Origin: Closterium sp. Naga37s-1
Taxonomy: Eukaryota > Streptophyta > Zygnematophyceae > Desmidiales > Closteriaceae
Length of the DNA stretch: 64,000 nt
Reading direction: 5' to 3'
Assembly (NCBI GenBank): GCA_947471745.1
Contig: CANJKZ010000955.1
Span: 3,221,501 to 3,285,500, forward strand
The position numbers and the translations under genes were made by a program. Numbering within the stretch: the first letter of the stretch is position 1; each line of letters begins with the position of its first letter. Positions 31,860-41,096 of this stretch are shown piece after piece. The notes beneath the pieces are model-generated. The model searched no databases and had not been told where the DNA came from. It was given only the letters and a program-made list of their open reading frames with translations.

Positions 31860-32870
31860 CGCGCGTCGCGCCTACCCTTAAGGCCCCGTAAGGCCCCGTC
31901 AGGCCCCGTTTACGGCCCCGTAAGGCCCCGTAAGGCCCCGTTAGGCCCTGTAAGGCCCCGTTTACGGCCCCGCTTACGGCCCCGTAAGGCCCCTTAAGGC
32001 CCCGTCGGCCCCGTTTACGGCCCCGTAAGGCCCCGTAAGGCCCCGTTAGGTCCCGTAAGGCCTCGTTTACGGCCCCGCTTAAGGCCCCGTAAGGCCCCGT
32101 CGACCCCATTTACGGCCCCGTAAGGCCCCCTAAGGCCCCGTTAGGCCCCGTAAGGCCCCGTTTACGGCCCCGCTTAAGGCCCCGTAAAGCCCCGTAAGGC
32201 CCCGTCGGCCCCGTTTACGCCCCCGGTTAAGGCCCCGTAAGGCCCTGTAAGGCCCCGTAAGGCCCCGTTTACGGCCCCGTAAGGCCCCGTAAGGCCCCGT
32301 TTACGACCCCGTTAGCGGCCCCGTCAGGCCCCGTCAGGCCCCGTGAGGCCCAGTCAGGCCCCGTTAGCGGCCCCGTCAGGCCCCGTAAGGCCCCGTCAGG
32401 CCCCGTCAGGCCCCCACCCACCCTGTTGCGGCCCTGTTCCGGCCCTGCCCCGGCCCTACCCCAACCTGTTGCGGCCCTGCTGCGGCCCTGTCGCAGCCCT
32501 GTCCCGGCCCCTTCTACGGCCCTGCTCCGACCCGGCCCCGACCCTGCCCCTGCCCTGCCCCTGCCCTGCTCCTGCACTGCTGCGGCCCGGCACCGGCCCT
32601 GCCCCGGACCTGTCGCGGCCTCGCCCCAGCCCTGTCCCGGCCCTGCTCCGACCCTGCCCCGGCCCTGCCCCGGCTCTGCCCCGGCCCTGCCCCGGCCCTG
32701 CCCCGGCCCTGCCCCGGCCCTGCTCCGACCCCCGGCCCTGCCCCGGCTCTGCCCCGGCCCTGCCCCTGCCCTGCTCCTGAACTGTCGCGGCCCTGCCCCA
32801 ACCCGGCCCCTGATCTTTTGCGGCCCGGCCCCGGCCCTACCCCGGCCCTGCCCCGGCCTCGCCCCTGGTA
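31860..32870 (+). repeat. Two-phase leader minisatellite (GGCCCCGTAA, then GGCCCTGCCCC)
   Basis: From 31870 to about 32410 it is built of GGCCCCGTAA-type decamers in a longer repeating pattern with GGCCCCGTTTAC. From 32410 to 32870 the unit changes to GGCCCTGCCCC variants. All are C-rich in the RNA sense. It lies between the primer-binding site and gag. Pro/Ala-rich frames across it are compositional. No gene is seen between 31832 and 32978. Confidence 0.88.
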
Positions 32871-32978
32871 AGAGCGCCGCGCTGCCGAGCCGCGCCGCCC
32901 TGCCGAGCTGCGCCGCCCTGCCTAGCCTGCTTAGCCGAGTTGCGCTGCTGCTGCTGCTAGCCTGCTGCTTCTCCTGTC

Positions 32979-33450
32979 ATGGCTAGTCTAAATGTTCTTA
33001 CCTTTGATGCTGAGGGTCGAGCTGTTGACTTTGAGGTCTGGCTAGATGATATGCAGCTTTTCCTATAGTGCGATAGCAAGGATGGTCTCTCACTGTTCGA
33101 TCTCACGTCTGGCGCCTCTACTGCCCCTGCTGCTGATGCTGACAGTACTGTTCGCTCGCAGTGGCTCACGCGCGATGCTGCTGCTCGTCTTGCTGTGCGT
33201 AATCACCTGCCGTCTACTGAACGCGCGCACTTTAGTCAGTACAAGAGTGCTAGGGCTCTGTACGACGCTGTAGTTGCACGCTACTCCTCCCCTACCACTG
33301 CTGCCCTCAGCCGCCTCATGCTGCCGTACCTTTTTCCTGACCTTGCCGCCTTTGCCACAGTTGCTGACCTAGTTGCTCACCTCCGCACTAGTGACGCTCG
33401 CTACCGCGCTGCCCTTCCCACTGAGTTCCTTCCCACGAACTCCCCCCCCC
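32979..33450 (+). pseudogene. Cop-B gag N-terminal half
   Basis: ATG at 32979 starts MASLNVLTFDAEGRAVDFEV. TAG at 33066 replaces a Gln codon. The frame then runs through RSQWLTRDAAARLAV, YDAVVARYSS and SRLMLPYLFPDLAAF to PTEF. A tract of nine C at 33442-33450 holds one base too many, so the downstream Gag-Pol frame is out of phase. The equivalent position at 45910 is in phase. The conserved helices resemble copia capsid domains, but I cannot name a Pfam family for this part. Confidence 0.88.
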
Positions 33451-36417
33451 ATGTACATCACCCTTTACTACCTAGTCACCCGCCTCCCTGACTCTCTCTC
33501 CTCAGTCAGGGATCACTTCCTCTCCCTTTGCCCCACCGAGCTGACTGTCGACTTGCTAGAGGAGCGCCTTGCTGCAGCTGAGAAGAGTATCTTAGCTGTC
33601 GGTGCTTCTCGCGGCGACCGTCGCACTCCCTTCTTTGAGGGGTGTTCCCCTGTCCCCCTTCTCCCCTCTGTTGCCTCTGCTGCTGCTGTCGACCTCGTTG
33701 GCACTGAGGAGGTCGGCGCTGCGTCTGCCCCTAGTGGGCGACGCCGCACTGGCAAGGGCAAGGGGAGCAGGGGTGGTGGAGGGGGCGGTGGAGGCAGCGG
33801 TGGAGGAGGTGGAGGAGGTGGAGGTGGTGGTGGGGGTGGTTCCGGGAGTGGGGGTGTCGGTGGCGGCAGTGGAGGCCGTGGCGGCGGTGGCGGAGGAGGT
33901 GGAGGCGGCGGCAGCGGTGGTGGAGGTAGCGGAGGAGGAGGTGCTGGTCGCGGTGCAGCCACGCAGCGTGGAGGCCTTGGTGGCAGCCAGCGTCAGCACC
34001 AGCTGCGCACCCGTGAGACCCTGTCTGTTCAGCAGCTTCGTGAGTGGTACGCTGGGCGTGGGAGGTCTGGGGGTGCAGGTCCCTGCACGTACGTTCTTCG
34101 CACAGGCACTCGTAGTGGGGAGGTGTGTGGTCTCCCACACACCACGCTGCGCTGCTTCGGCCGCTTGACTGACGCTTGGCGTACCCAGTTTCCTGACGCT
34201 GTTGAGCTTCCTCGTTGGCATGATCTGCTTCTGCAGAATGTGCCTATCTTTGATCTAGACTTTGATGCTATCCTTGCTGCCATGTATGCTCTTGCTGATA
34301 TTACTGAGGGTGACTGTTACCTGCGTGTCCCGCCCGACCCGGGCACTGTGGCTGCTGCTCTAGGTGCTAGTGCGGCTGCTGCTCTAGGTGCTAGTGCGTC
34401 TGCTGCTTCAGGTGCTGGTCCGTCTCCTCTCTCAGGTACTGCACCTACTGAGTCCTTTCACACTTTCACACTTGACTCTGGTGCTTCGCGCTCTTTCTTT
34501 AGAGACAGCACCACGCTCACGCCGCTCAGTCGGCATGTTGCGGTCTCCCTTGCTGACCCCTCAGGGGGCCCAGTACTTGCACACTCCTCCACTGTCCTAC
34601 CGTGTCCTGCGGCCCCGTCGGGCTTGCTGTCGGGACTCCACCTCCCCTCGTTCTCTACGAACTTGGTGAGTGGAGCTGCCCTCCAGGACACGTGGGTTGA
34701 CCAGTTCACCCCTGGAGGTCAGCGTGTGACCCACTGCACTTGCTCTCGGACGGGCCGTCACCTGGCCACGTTCACCCGTCGGCCAGGGTCGAGTCTGTAC
34801 ACACTGACTACTGCGCCTCCTCCGGTCTCTGCGTCTGGTCAGGTAGCTGCGTCCAGTCAGGTGTTTGCTGCCGCGTCCAGGTCTAGTCCTGCGTCTGCCC
34901 CCTGCTCGTGTCGTCCTCTGGCACACGAGACTCTCCTTTGGCACCACCGCCTTGGTCACCCCTCCCTGCCTCGTCTTCGAGGTATGGCCTCCCGTGCCCT
35001 TGTCTCGGGTCTACCCAGGTCCCTCCCTCCCCTTCCTCCGGGGCCTGCCCCCACCTGTGTTCCTTGTGTCGAGGGCCGGCAGCGCGCCACCCCTCACTCC
35101 TCCTCGTTTCCTCCGACTGAGGCTCCTCTGCAGACTCTTCACATGGACGTGTGGGGCCCAGCCCGCGTCCGTGGACAGGGTCACGAGCGCTACTTCCTCC
35201 TGGTCGTTGACGACTACTCGCGTTACACCACAGTCTTCCCCTTGCGCAGCAAGGGTGAGGTCCCTGAGGTGTTGATCGACTGGATCCGCGGTGCTCGTCG
35301 CCAGCTCAGTGAGAGTTTCGGCTCAGACCTTCCTGTTCTGCGTCTGCACTCGGACAGAGGTGGGGAGTTTTTCTCCGACCTCCTGAGAGCCTTCTGTCGT
35401 TCGGAGGGCATCCGCCAGATGTTCACGCTTCTGGCCTCCCCGCAGCAAAATGGGATTGCTGAGCGCCGCATTGGCATGGTCATGGACGTCGCTCGTACGT
35501 CCATGATCCATGCGGCTGCTCCCCATTTTCTGTGGCCGTTCGCGGTTCAGTACGCGGCGCATCAGATCAACCTTCAGCCTCGTGTCTCCTTGCCGGAGAC
35601 CACACCTACTCTGCGGTGGACGGGGAAGGTTGGCGATGCGTCCGCGTTTCGTGTCTGGGGATCTCGAGCTATTGTCCGCGATACTACCGCGGACAAGCTG
35701 TCCTCCCGTGCCGTTCCCTGTGTCTTCCTTGGCTTCCCTCCTGACGCACCCGGGTGGCAGTTCTACCACCCCACCTTGCGTCGTGTTCTGTCCTCTCAGG
35801 ATATCACGTTCGACGAGTCAGTGTCGTACTACCGTCTCTTTCCCTACCGCACTGCCTCTCCCCCCCCCCCGCCGCTCTTCCTCGCACCAGGTACTCCCCT
35901 GGTAGACCCCCTCCCCCCCCAGGGTCCTGCCCCCTCAGGTGTGTCCCAGGTAGACCCTGCCGAGCCGGTCGAGGTAGCTGTCGACTCAGGTGCTGCTAGG
36001 GGTGCTTCCCCTGCGGGTGCGGGGCCTGGGGGTGCTGAGACTGGGGGTGCTGAGTCTGGGGGTGCTGAGCCTGGGGGTGTGGCGCCTGAGGGTACTGCGT
36101 CTGGAGGTGCTGCGCCTGCGCGTGCTGAGTCTGGAGGTGCTCTAGAAGTCCCGTCGCGGCGAGAGACCCTCTCTCCACAGCGGCTTCGTGAGTGGTACTC
36201 TCGGTGCTGTCGAGGTGCTGCTGGTGCTGGAGCTACTGGAGGTGCTGGCGCTGCTGGAGGTGGTGCTGGTGCTGGAGCTACTGGAGGTGCTGGAGGTGCT
36301 GGAGGTGCTGCTGGCGCTGCTGGAGGTGCTGCTGGTGCTCGAGGTGCTGGAGGTGCTACTGGAGCTACTGGAGGTGCTGGCGCTGCTGGAGGTGGTGCTG
36401 GTGCTGGAGCTGCTTAA
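33373..36417 (+). CDS. Cop-B gag C-half, protease, integrase (1014-residue frame)
   Basis: The true reading phase begins at about 33451 (PPPMYITLYYLVTRLPDS). Gag continues with a Gly-rich tract (residues about 133-193), then LREWYAGRG and the motif C238-X13-C252-X3-H256-X4-C261. Protease: LDSGASRSFF, Asp 368. GAG-pre-integrase: HHRLGH and CVPC. Integrase: Asp 592 (HMDVWGP), Asp 661 (SDRGGEF) and Glu 697 (GIAERRIG), a correct D,D-35-E triad. After FDESVSYYRLFPYR comes a linker of GGAE-type and then GAGGAGA-type repeats, ending at TAA 36415. All catalytic residues are present. Confidence 0.95.
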   Translation: MLTSALVTLATALPFPLSSFPRTPPPMYITLYYLVTRLPDSLSSVRDHFLSLCPTELTVDLLEERLAAAEKSILAVGASRGDRRTPFFEGCSPVPLLPSVASAAAVDLVGTEEVGAASAPSGRRRTGKGKGSRGGGGGGGGSGGGGGGGGGGGGGGSGSGGVGGGSGGRGGGGGGGGGGGSGGGGSGGGGAGRGAATQRGGLGGSQRQHQLRTRETLSVQQLREWYAGRGRSGGAGPCTYVLRTGTRSGEVCGLPHTTLRCFGRLTDAWRTQFPDAVELPRWHDLLLQNVPIFDLDFDAILAAMYALADITEGDCYLRVPPDPGTVAAALGASAAAALGASASAASGAGPSPLSGTAPTESFHTFTLDSGASRSFFRDSTTLTPLSRHVAVSLADPSGGPVLAHSSTVLPCPAAPSGLLSGLHLPSFSTNLVSGAALQDTWVDQFTPGGQRVTHCTCSRTGRHLATFTRRPGSSLYTLTTAPPPVSASGQVAASSQVFAAASRSSPASAPCSCRPLAHETLLWHHRLGHPSLPRLRGMASRALVSGLPRSLPPLPPGPAPTCVPCVEGRQRATPHSSSFPPTEAPLQTLHMDVWGPARVRGQGHERYFLLVVDDYSRYTTVFPLRSKGEVPEVLIDWIRGARRQLSESFGSDLPVLRLHSDRGGEFFSDLLRAFCRSEGIRQMFTLLASPQQNGIAERRIGMVMDVARTSMIHAAAPHFLWPFAVQYAAHQINLQPRVSLPETTPTLRWTGKVGDASAFRVWGSRAIVRDTTADKLSSRAVPCVFLGFPPDAPGWQFYHPTLRRVLSSQDITFDESVSYYRLFPYRTASPPPPPLFLAPGTPLVDPLPPQGPAPSGVSQVDPAEPVEVAVDSGAARGASPAGAGPGGAETGGAESGGAEPGGVAPEGTASGGAAPARAESGGALEVPSRRETLSPQRLREWYSRCCRGAAGAGATGGAGAAGGGAGAGATGGAGGAGGAAGAAGGAAGARGAGGATGATGGAGAAGGGAGAGAA

Positions 36418-36744
36418 GGTGCTGCTGGTGCTGGAGCTGCTGTAGCTCCTGGAGGTGCTGGAGCTGCTGGAGGTGCTGCTGGGACTGGAGACCCTGGGGC
36501 TGAGGGTACCGGTTCTGTCTCTGTTGTTTCTGGAGGCGCTGCGCGGCCGCGGCCGTACTACGTTCCACTCCTTCAGCAGGTTCTTGGCTCCCCGCCTCCT
36601 CCTGGTCCTTCTCCTCTTTTCCTGAGTCCACCGCCTGTCCAGTCCCAGTCGTAGTTACAGCCGGCCTCTCCCCTGCCTGGTCCTTCTCCTTACTCTGGTC
36701 CGACTAGAGGTCTTACTGAGCGTCGTGAGCCTGAGTCTCGTCCT

Positions 36745-37683
36745 GTGTCGCCTGCGTCTCGTTCTGCGTCGCCTGTCCGCACAGTTCGCGCTGGTCGTGT
36801 TTCGCGTCCGCGTCTTCCTCCTGTCTCAGGCACTCACTCTATGACACTGCGTCCTTGTACTGCTTCACAGCGTGTCCCTCTGCCCTCTCCTCCTGCGTCC
36901 TCTCTTCCTGACGGTCCGGACCCGGAGTCTGACTCCCTTCGTGCTGCTAGTCCTACTGTCACGCGCTTTCTGGCCACTACTGTCACTGACCCTCTGTTTG
37001 AGTCCACTGCTGCGTCTGCTCTTGTTACTGAGCTCGTTGACTTTGCTGCAGCCTGTCGCCTAGACTACGCCGCTAGTCTTGTTGCTGAGTCTGCGTCTGT
37101 CTGTCCTCCTTCCGTCGGGGGTGAGTGTGCTCTTGACACGGACGTCCTTGAGGACAGACAGGAGGACCTTGAGTGCTTTGCCGCTGCTTCACTCCATCTC
37201 GTGTCCATGCTGCTTGCCCCTGAGGGAGACCCGGATGCACTAGACATCCCGACCCCGCGCTCTTACGCAGAGGCGATAGAGGGTCCCTACTCCTCTCAGT
37301 GGCAGGCAGCCATGGACGCAGAGATGGCTTCCTGGAAGTCCACAGGCACCTACGTAGACGAGGTTCCCCCACCTGGGGCGAACATCGTCAGTGGAATGTG
37401 GATCTTCAAGGTGAAGCGGCCGTCGGGTTCTCCACCTGCCTTCAAGGCACGTTACGTTGCACGCGGCTTCAGTCAGCGACAGGGAGTTGACTTCTTTCAG
37501 ACCTTCTCCCCTAGCCCGAAGATGACCACTCTTCGGGTACTGCTGCACGTTGCTGCTCAGCGTGACTACGAGCTCCACTCGCTTGACTTCAGCACAGCCT
37601 TCCTACAGGGCAGCCTGCACGAGGAGATCTGGCTGCGCCGCCCACCTGGCTTCACTGGGTCGTTTCCTGCTGGTACCCAGTGA
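36745..37683 (+). CDS. Cop-B reverse transcriptase N-terminal half
   Basis: In phase with the 1014-residue frame upstream; TAA 36415 and TAG 36652 lie between. A Pro/Ser/Val-rich spacer leads to the RVT_2 start (QWQAAMDAEMASWKSTGTY, MWIFKVKRP, KARYVARGFSQ, LDFSTAFLQG, EIWLRRPPGF). It stops at TGA 37681, where other copies have Trp (GTQWSLRRPVYGL). The spacer contains the DFAAACRLDYAASLVAES segment conserved in all Cop-B copies. Its role is unknown. Confidence 0.92.
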   Translation: MSPASRSASPVRTVRAGRVSRPRLPPVSGTHSMTLRPCTASQRVPLPSPPASSLPDGPDPESDSLRAASPTVTRFLATTVTDPLFESTAASALVTELVDFAAACRLDYAASLVAESASVCPPSVGGECALDTDVLEDRQEDLECFAAASLHLVSMLLAPEGDPDALDIPTPRSYAEAIEGPYSSQWQAAMDAEMASWKSTGTYVDEVPPPGANIVSGMWIFKVKRPSGSPPAFKARYVARGFSQRQGVDFFQTFSPSPKMTTLRVLLHVAAQRDYELHSLDFSTAFLQGSLHEEIWLRRPPGFTGSFPAGTQ

Positions 37684-37839
37684 AGCCTCCGGCGGCCAGT
37701 CTACGGTCTCCGCCAGGCACCCCGTGAGTGGCACGACACACTGAGGACGACTCTTGCTGCTCTTGGTTTTGCTCCTTCCACTGCTGACCCTTCTCTGTTT
37801 CTACGCACTGACGCTACTCTGCCGCCGTTCTACGTTCTT

Positions 37840-38826
37840 GTGTACGTAGACGACCTTGTCTTTGCTACTGCTGACACGGAGGCACTCGCCCACGTGAAGT
37901 CCGAGCTGCAGAAGAGACACACGTGCACAGACCTGGGTGAGCTGACAAGCTATCTTGTCTTGCGGATCACCCGGGACAGAGCACAGCGCACCATTACCTT
38001 GACTCAGTCACACATGGTGCAGCAGGTCCTTCAGCGCTTCGGCTTCACCTACTCCTCGCCACAGTCCACTCCTCTGCCTACCGGTCACTCGCTCTCAGCT
38101 CCACCTTCGGACGAGTCCGTAGAGCCGAGTGGCCCGTATCCAGAGCTTGTGGGCTGCCTCATGTACCTGATGACTTGCACACGGCCTGACCTCGTATACC
38201 CTCTCAGTCTTCTGGCTCGCTACGTGGCTCCCGGCAGGCACCGAAAGGTGCACTGGGATGCTGCGAAGAGGGTGTTGCGATACTTGTGCAGTACATCGGG
38301 CATGGGGCTCGTGCTTGGAGGACGGGCTCGAGTTGTCCTCACTGGTCACGCTGACGCCTCCTGGGTTGACGACTTGGCTACGCAGCGGTCGTCACAGGGT
38401 TGCACCTTCAATCTTGGCTCCGGCTCTGTCTCTTGGCGGTCTACCCGCTCTTCTTCTGTTCTCAGCTCCAGTTGTGAGGCTGAGATCTACGCTGGAGCCA
38501 TGGCTGCACAGGAGCTTCGCTGGCTCACCTACCTGCTGACCGACTTGGGAGAGGCGCCTCGTTCTCCTCCAGTTCTGTACGTCGACAACAAGGCCATGTT
38601 GGCCTTGTGTCAGGAGCACAGACTGGAGCACAGAACGAAGCACATTGCTCTGCGCTACTTCCTTGCTCGAGAGTTGCAGCAGCGTGGCCAGCTTCGTCTT
38701 GCTTACGTGGCCTCTCAGGCCAACACTGCTGATGTTTTCACCAAGGCACTTCAGCCTTGTGATCATCAGCGTTTCTGTATTGTGTTAGGCCTTGTACCTA
38801 CTATGCCTCACTTGTTGACTTCTTGA
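37840..38826 (+). CDS. Cop-B reverse transcriptase C-half and RNase H
   Basis: In the same phase after TGA 37681; residues between 37684 and 37839 complete the fingers (RRPVYGLRQAPREWHD). The frame opens at the active site VYVDDLVFATAD. It continues through DLGELTSYL, TQSHMVQQVLQRF and GCLMYLMTCTRPDL, then RNase H with GHADASW, SSCEAEIYAG, YVDNKA and a C-terminal ADVFTKALQP. It ends at TGA 38824. The copy is complete for the palm Asp pair and the RNase H acidic residues. Confidence 0.94.
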   Translation: MYVDDLVFATADTEALAHVKSELQKRHTCTDLGELTSYLVLRITRDRAQRTITLTQSHMVQQVLQRFGFTYSSPQSTPLPTGHSLSAPPSDESVEPSGPYPELVGCLMYLMTCTRPDLVYPLSLLARYVAPGRHRKVHWDAAKRVLRYLCSTSGMGLVLGGRARVVLTGHADASWVDDLATQRSSQGCTFNLGSGSVSWRSTRSSSVLSSSCEAEIYAGAMAAQELRWLTYLLTDLGEAPRSPPVLYVDNKAMLALCQEHRLEHRTKHIALRYFLARELQQRGQLRLAYVASQANTADVFTKALQPCDHQRFCIVLGLVPTMPHLLTS

Positions 38827-39055
38827 CTCTGCTTGTACTGTACTCCATATACTTATACCTGCATGCTTACACTTGCTAGGTTGTGTTCACTGTATTGTTT
38901 GCTTTCCTTTATATAACTCTGCATGTGAACTGGCCTTATGGCCCTTTGCTTGTGCTCAGACTGTGTGGTGACTTTGTGATCCACCCTGAGCTTGCTTTGT
39001 CTTTCTTGACTGGTCTTGTGACTCCTTGTTCTCCCCCACTTTGCCTATGGGGGTA
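38827..39055 (+). other. Cop-B 3' untranslated block with polypurine tract
   Basis: Includes TTTATATAAC (about 38909-38918), the GTGAACTGGCC region and CTATGGGGGTA directly before the LTR. It is homologous to 6571-6805. Confidence 0.78.
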
Positions 39056-39188
39056 TGTCAAACCTATATCTACTATAGTCTGTTTAGGCTGTAGTGGGGT
39101 AGTCCTTAGAAGGTACAACACTTTGTGTTTCCTATTTGTACCCTCCTCCTTTCTAGTTCAATCACTCTTTCTTGTCAATCATCTCACA
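39056..39188 (+). repeat. Cop-B 3' LTR, 133 bp
   Basis: TGTCAAACCTATATC...CATCTCACA. Four substitutions and a one-base gap separate it from 31658-31791. CGAGG follows as the target duplication. Confidence 0.93.
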
Positions 39189-39193
39189 CGAGG

Positions 39194-40237
39194 TGGGGTG
39201 GTAAAACTGCCAGCCAGACGCGTTAGGGGGAAAGCCAAGGAAGACGCAGGGAGTAGCGCGGGCGGAGAGCTTGTTTGCGGACGTATCGCGGACAAAGGCA
39301 TGAGAGCACCAGACCTGGAACTCCGACGCATCGCCAACCTCCACCGTCCAACGCAGTGTGGGCGAGGTCTCTGGCAAGGAGACACGAGGCCAGAGGTTGA
39401 GCTGATGGGCAGCGTACCGGACCGCAAACGGCCACAAAAAATGGGGAGTAGCCGCATGGATCATGGAGGTACGAGCGACCTCAATGACTAAGCCAATGCG
39501 GCGCTCAGCAATCCCATTTTGCTGAGGGGAGTCCGGAAGCATGAACGACTGGAGTGCATGCCACGAAGGCGTGGCAGGGAGGGGTGATCCAAGCGGTGGT
39601 GCCAAAGGAGAGTCTGGTGCGACAGGAGGTGACACGAGCAAGGTTGTGCGATTCAACCTGACGCGGACATCTGGGAAGATACAGGTACTTGAGGAGGCTC
39701 GGTAGCTTGTGTGTACAGACTCGACCCTGGCCGACGAAAGAACGTGGCCAGGTGACGGCCCGTCCGTGTACACCTGCAGATTGACACACGCTGACCCCCA
39801 GGAGTGGTGGTAGTGACCATCGCATCCTGGAGGGCAGCTGTACTCACCAAGTTCGTAGAGAATGAGGGGAGGTGAAGACCTGACAGTGAGCCGCACGGAA
39901 CCGCCGGACAGGGGAGAACAATGGAGGAACGGGCAACGACTGGGCCCTCTGACAGGTCAGCCAATCAGACTGGGAGAGGTGCAGAGAGAGGAGTGAGGGT
40001 GGTGCTATCACGAAAGAAACAGCGTGAGGCACCTGAGTCAAGCGTCGTGTGCAACGCCTCAGCAGGCACAGTACCAGCTAGAGCAGACTCACTAGCACCT
40101 AGAGCATCAGCTTCTATACCTAGGTCAAGCGGCACACATAGGTAACTGTCACCCTCAGCACTAACAGACAATGCATACATAGCAGCAAGGATAGCATCAT
40201 AGTCTAGGTCAAAGATAGCAACTCCAGACCTAAGCAA
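39194..40237 (-). pseudogene. B3 protease and integrase, core deleted (right of nested element)
   Basis: The protease DSGASRCFF lies at 40237-39965, ending in a stop where the next frame (39964) takes over, so one shift is present. The HHCC region is partly kept (39720-39560). As at 16200, the integrase jumps from the zinc region to PDSPQQNGIAERRIG, keeping the Glu but losing both Asp. The C-terminal part (39460-39200) is the PHFLWPFAVRYAAHQLNLW region. Highly similar to 15840-16896, which shows that the two B3 copies share one ancestor. Confidence 0.88.
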
Positions 40238-41096
40238 CTCTGCCCAGCGGGGGGCTCGGCCTCGTCACCAAACTCTGTGCGCCAAGCGTCGTCGAGGAGG
40301 GATTAGCAGCGGTGCTGAGTGTGAGGCTTCCCGCATGTCTAACCAGCACGGTCACCAGTGCGAATGACATACGGGCAGCTACCACTACCCCCAGACGCCC
40401 CACGCTGAGAAAACCACTCACGAAGCTGCTGGGGCGACGGGGTCTCGCTCAAACGCTGCTGCTGCTGCCTCTGGCCACCGCCAGAACCTCCTCGCTGAGT
40501 AGCTCCAGCCCGATCGCCACCACTCCCACTGCCGCCACTACCGCCACCCCCATCGCTGCCACCACCGCCGCCACCAAAGCCCCCACTCCCACCACCACTC
40601 CCACCACCGCCACCACCTCCACTGCCTCCACCACCTCCACTGCTGCCCCCACCACCACCCCCGCTGCCACCGCCACCACGCGTGCCACCCCTGCCCTTGC
40701 TGCTGCGGCGCTTCCCACTAGCAGAAGCAGCCCCGACATCATCAGCACCAAGGACGTCAGCAGCAGCAGCAGAGGCGTAGGAGGGGGCAAGGGGGGAGGG
40801 GGAACACCCCTCAAACAAGGGCGTGCGAGGAGTGCCACGAGCCGCACCTTCAGCGACTACACTAGTCTCAGCTGCAAGGAGGTGCTGCTCGAGTAGGTCA
40901 ATAGTGAGGGCTGTGGGGTCAAGTGAGAGAAAGTGGTCCCTGATAGTGCGAAGAGAGTCAGGGAGGCGAGTGACTATAAAGTAGAGACTGATGTACATCG
41001 GGGGCAGGTTCCTGTCAAGGAACTCTGCTCGCAGGGCAGCGTAGTAGCGAGCGTTGGTAGTGCGAAGGTGGGAAACGAGGTCCTCTACTGTGGCCG
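40238..41096 (-). pseudogene. B3 gag, N-terminus missing
   Basis: On the minus strand it is open from 40998 to 40339: YIVTRLPDS-type segment, LTIDLLEQHLLAAE, a Gly-rich tract, LREWFSQRGASGG and CPYVIRTGD of the Cys/His motif. Upstream it reads HLRT, then breaks at about 41096 directly into leader minisatellite, so the gag start and about 150 residues are deleted. The region 40238-40338 holds the remaining Cys/His bases and the start of the protease linker. Confidence 0.87.

Larger units (their letters stand above)
31658..39188 (+). mobile_element. Cop-B, complete element nested in B3
   Basis: A 7531-bp element with two short LTRs (134 and 133 bp; four substitutions and one indel between them), a primer-binding site, a repeat-rich leader, gag, protease, integrase, reverse transcriptase, RNase H, the 3' block and a polypurine tract. 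The target duplication is CGAGG (31653-31657 and 39189-39193). The damage is modest: one stop and one extra C in gag, then stops at 36415, 36652 and 37681 in a single reading phase. Confidence 0.96.

Noticed and set aside
33513-33962. Antisense poly-Pro frame
   Set aside because: Complement of the poly-Gly tract of gag; no independent signal.
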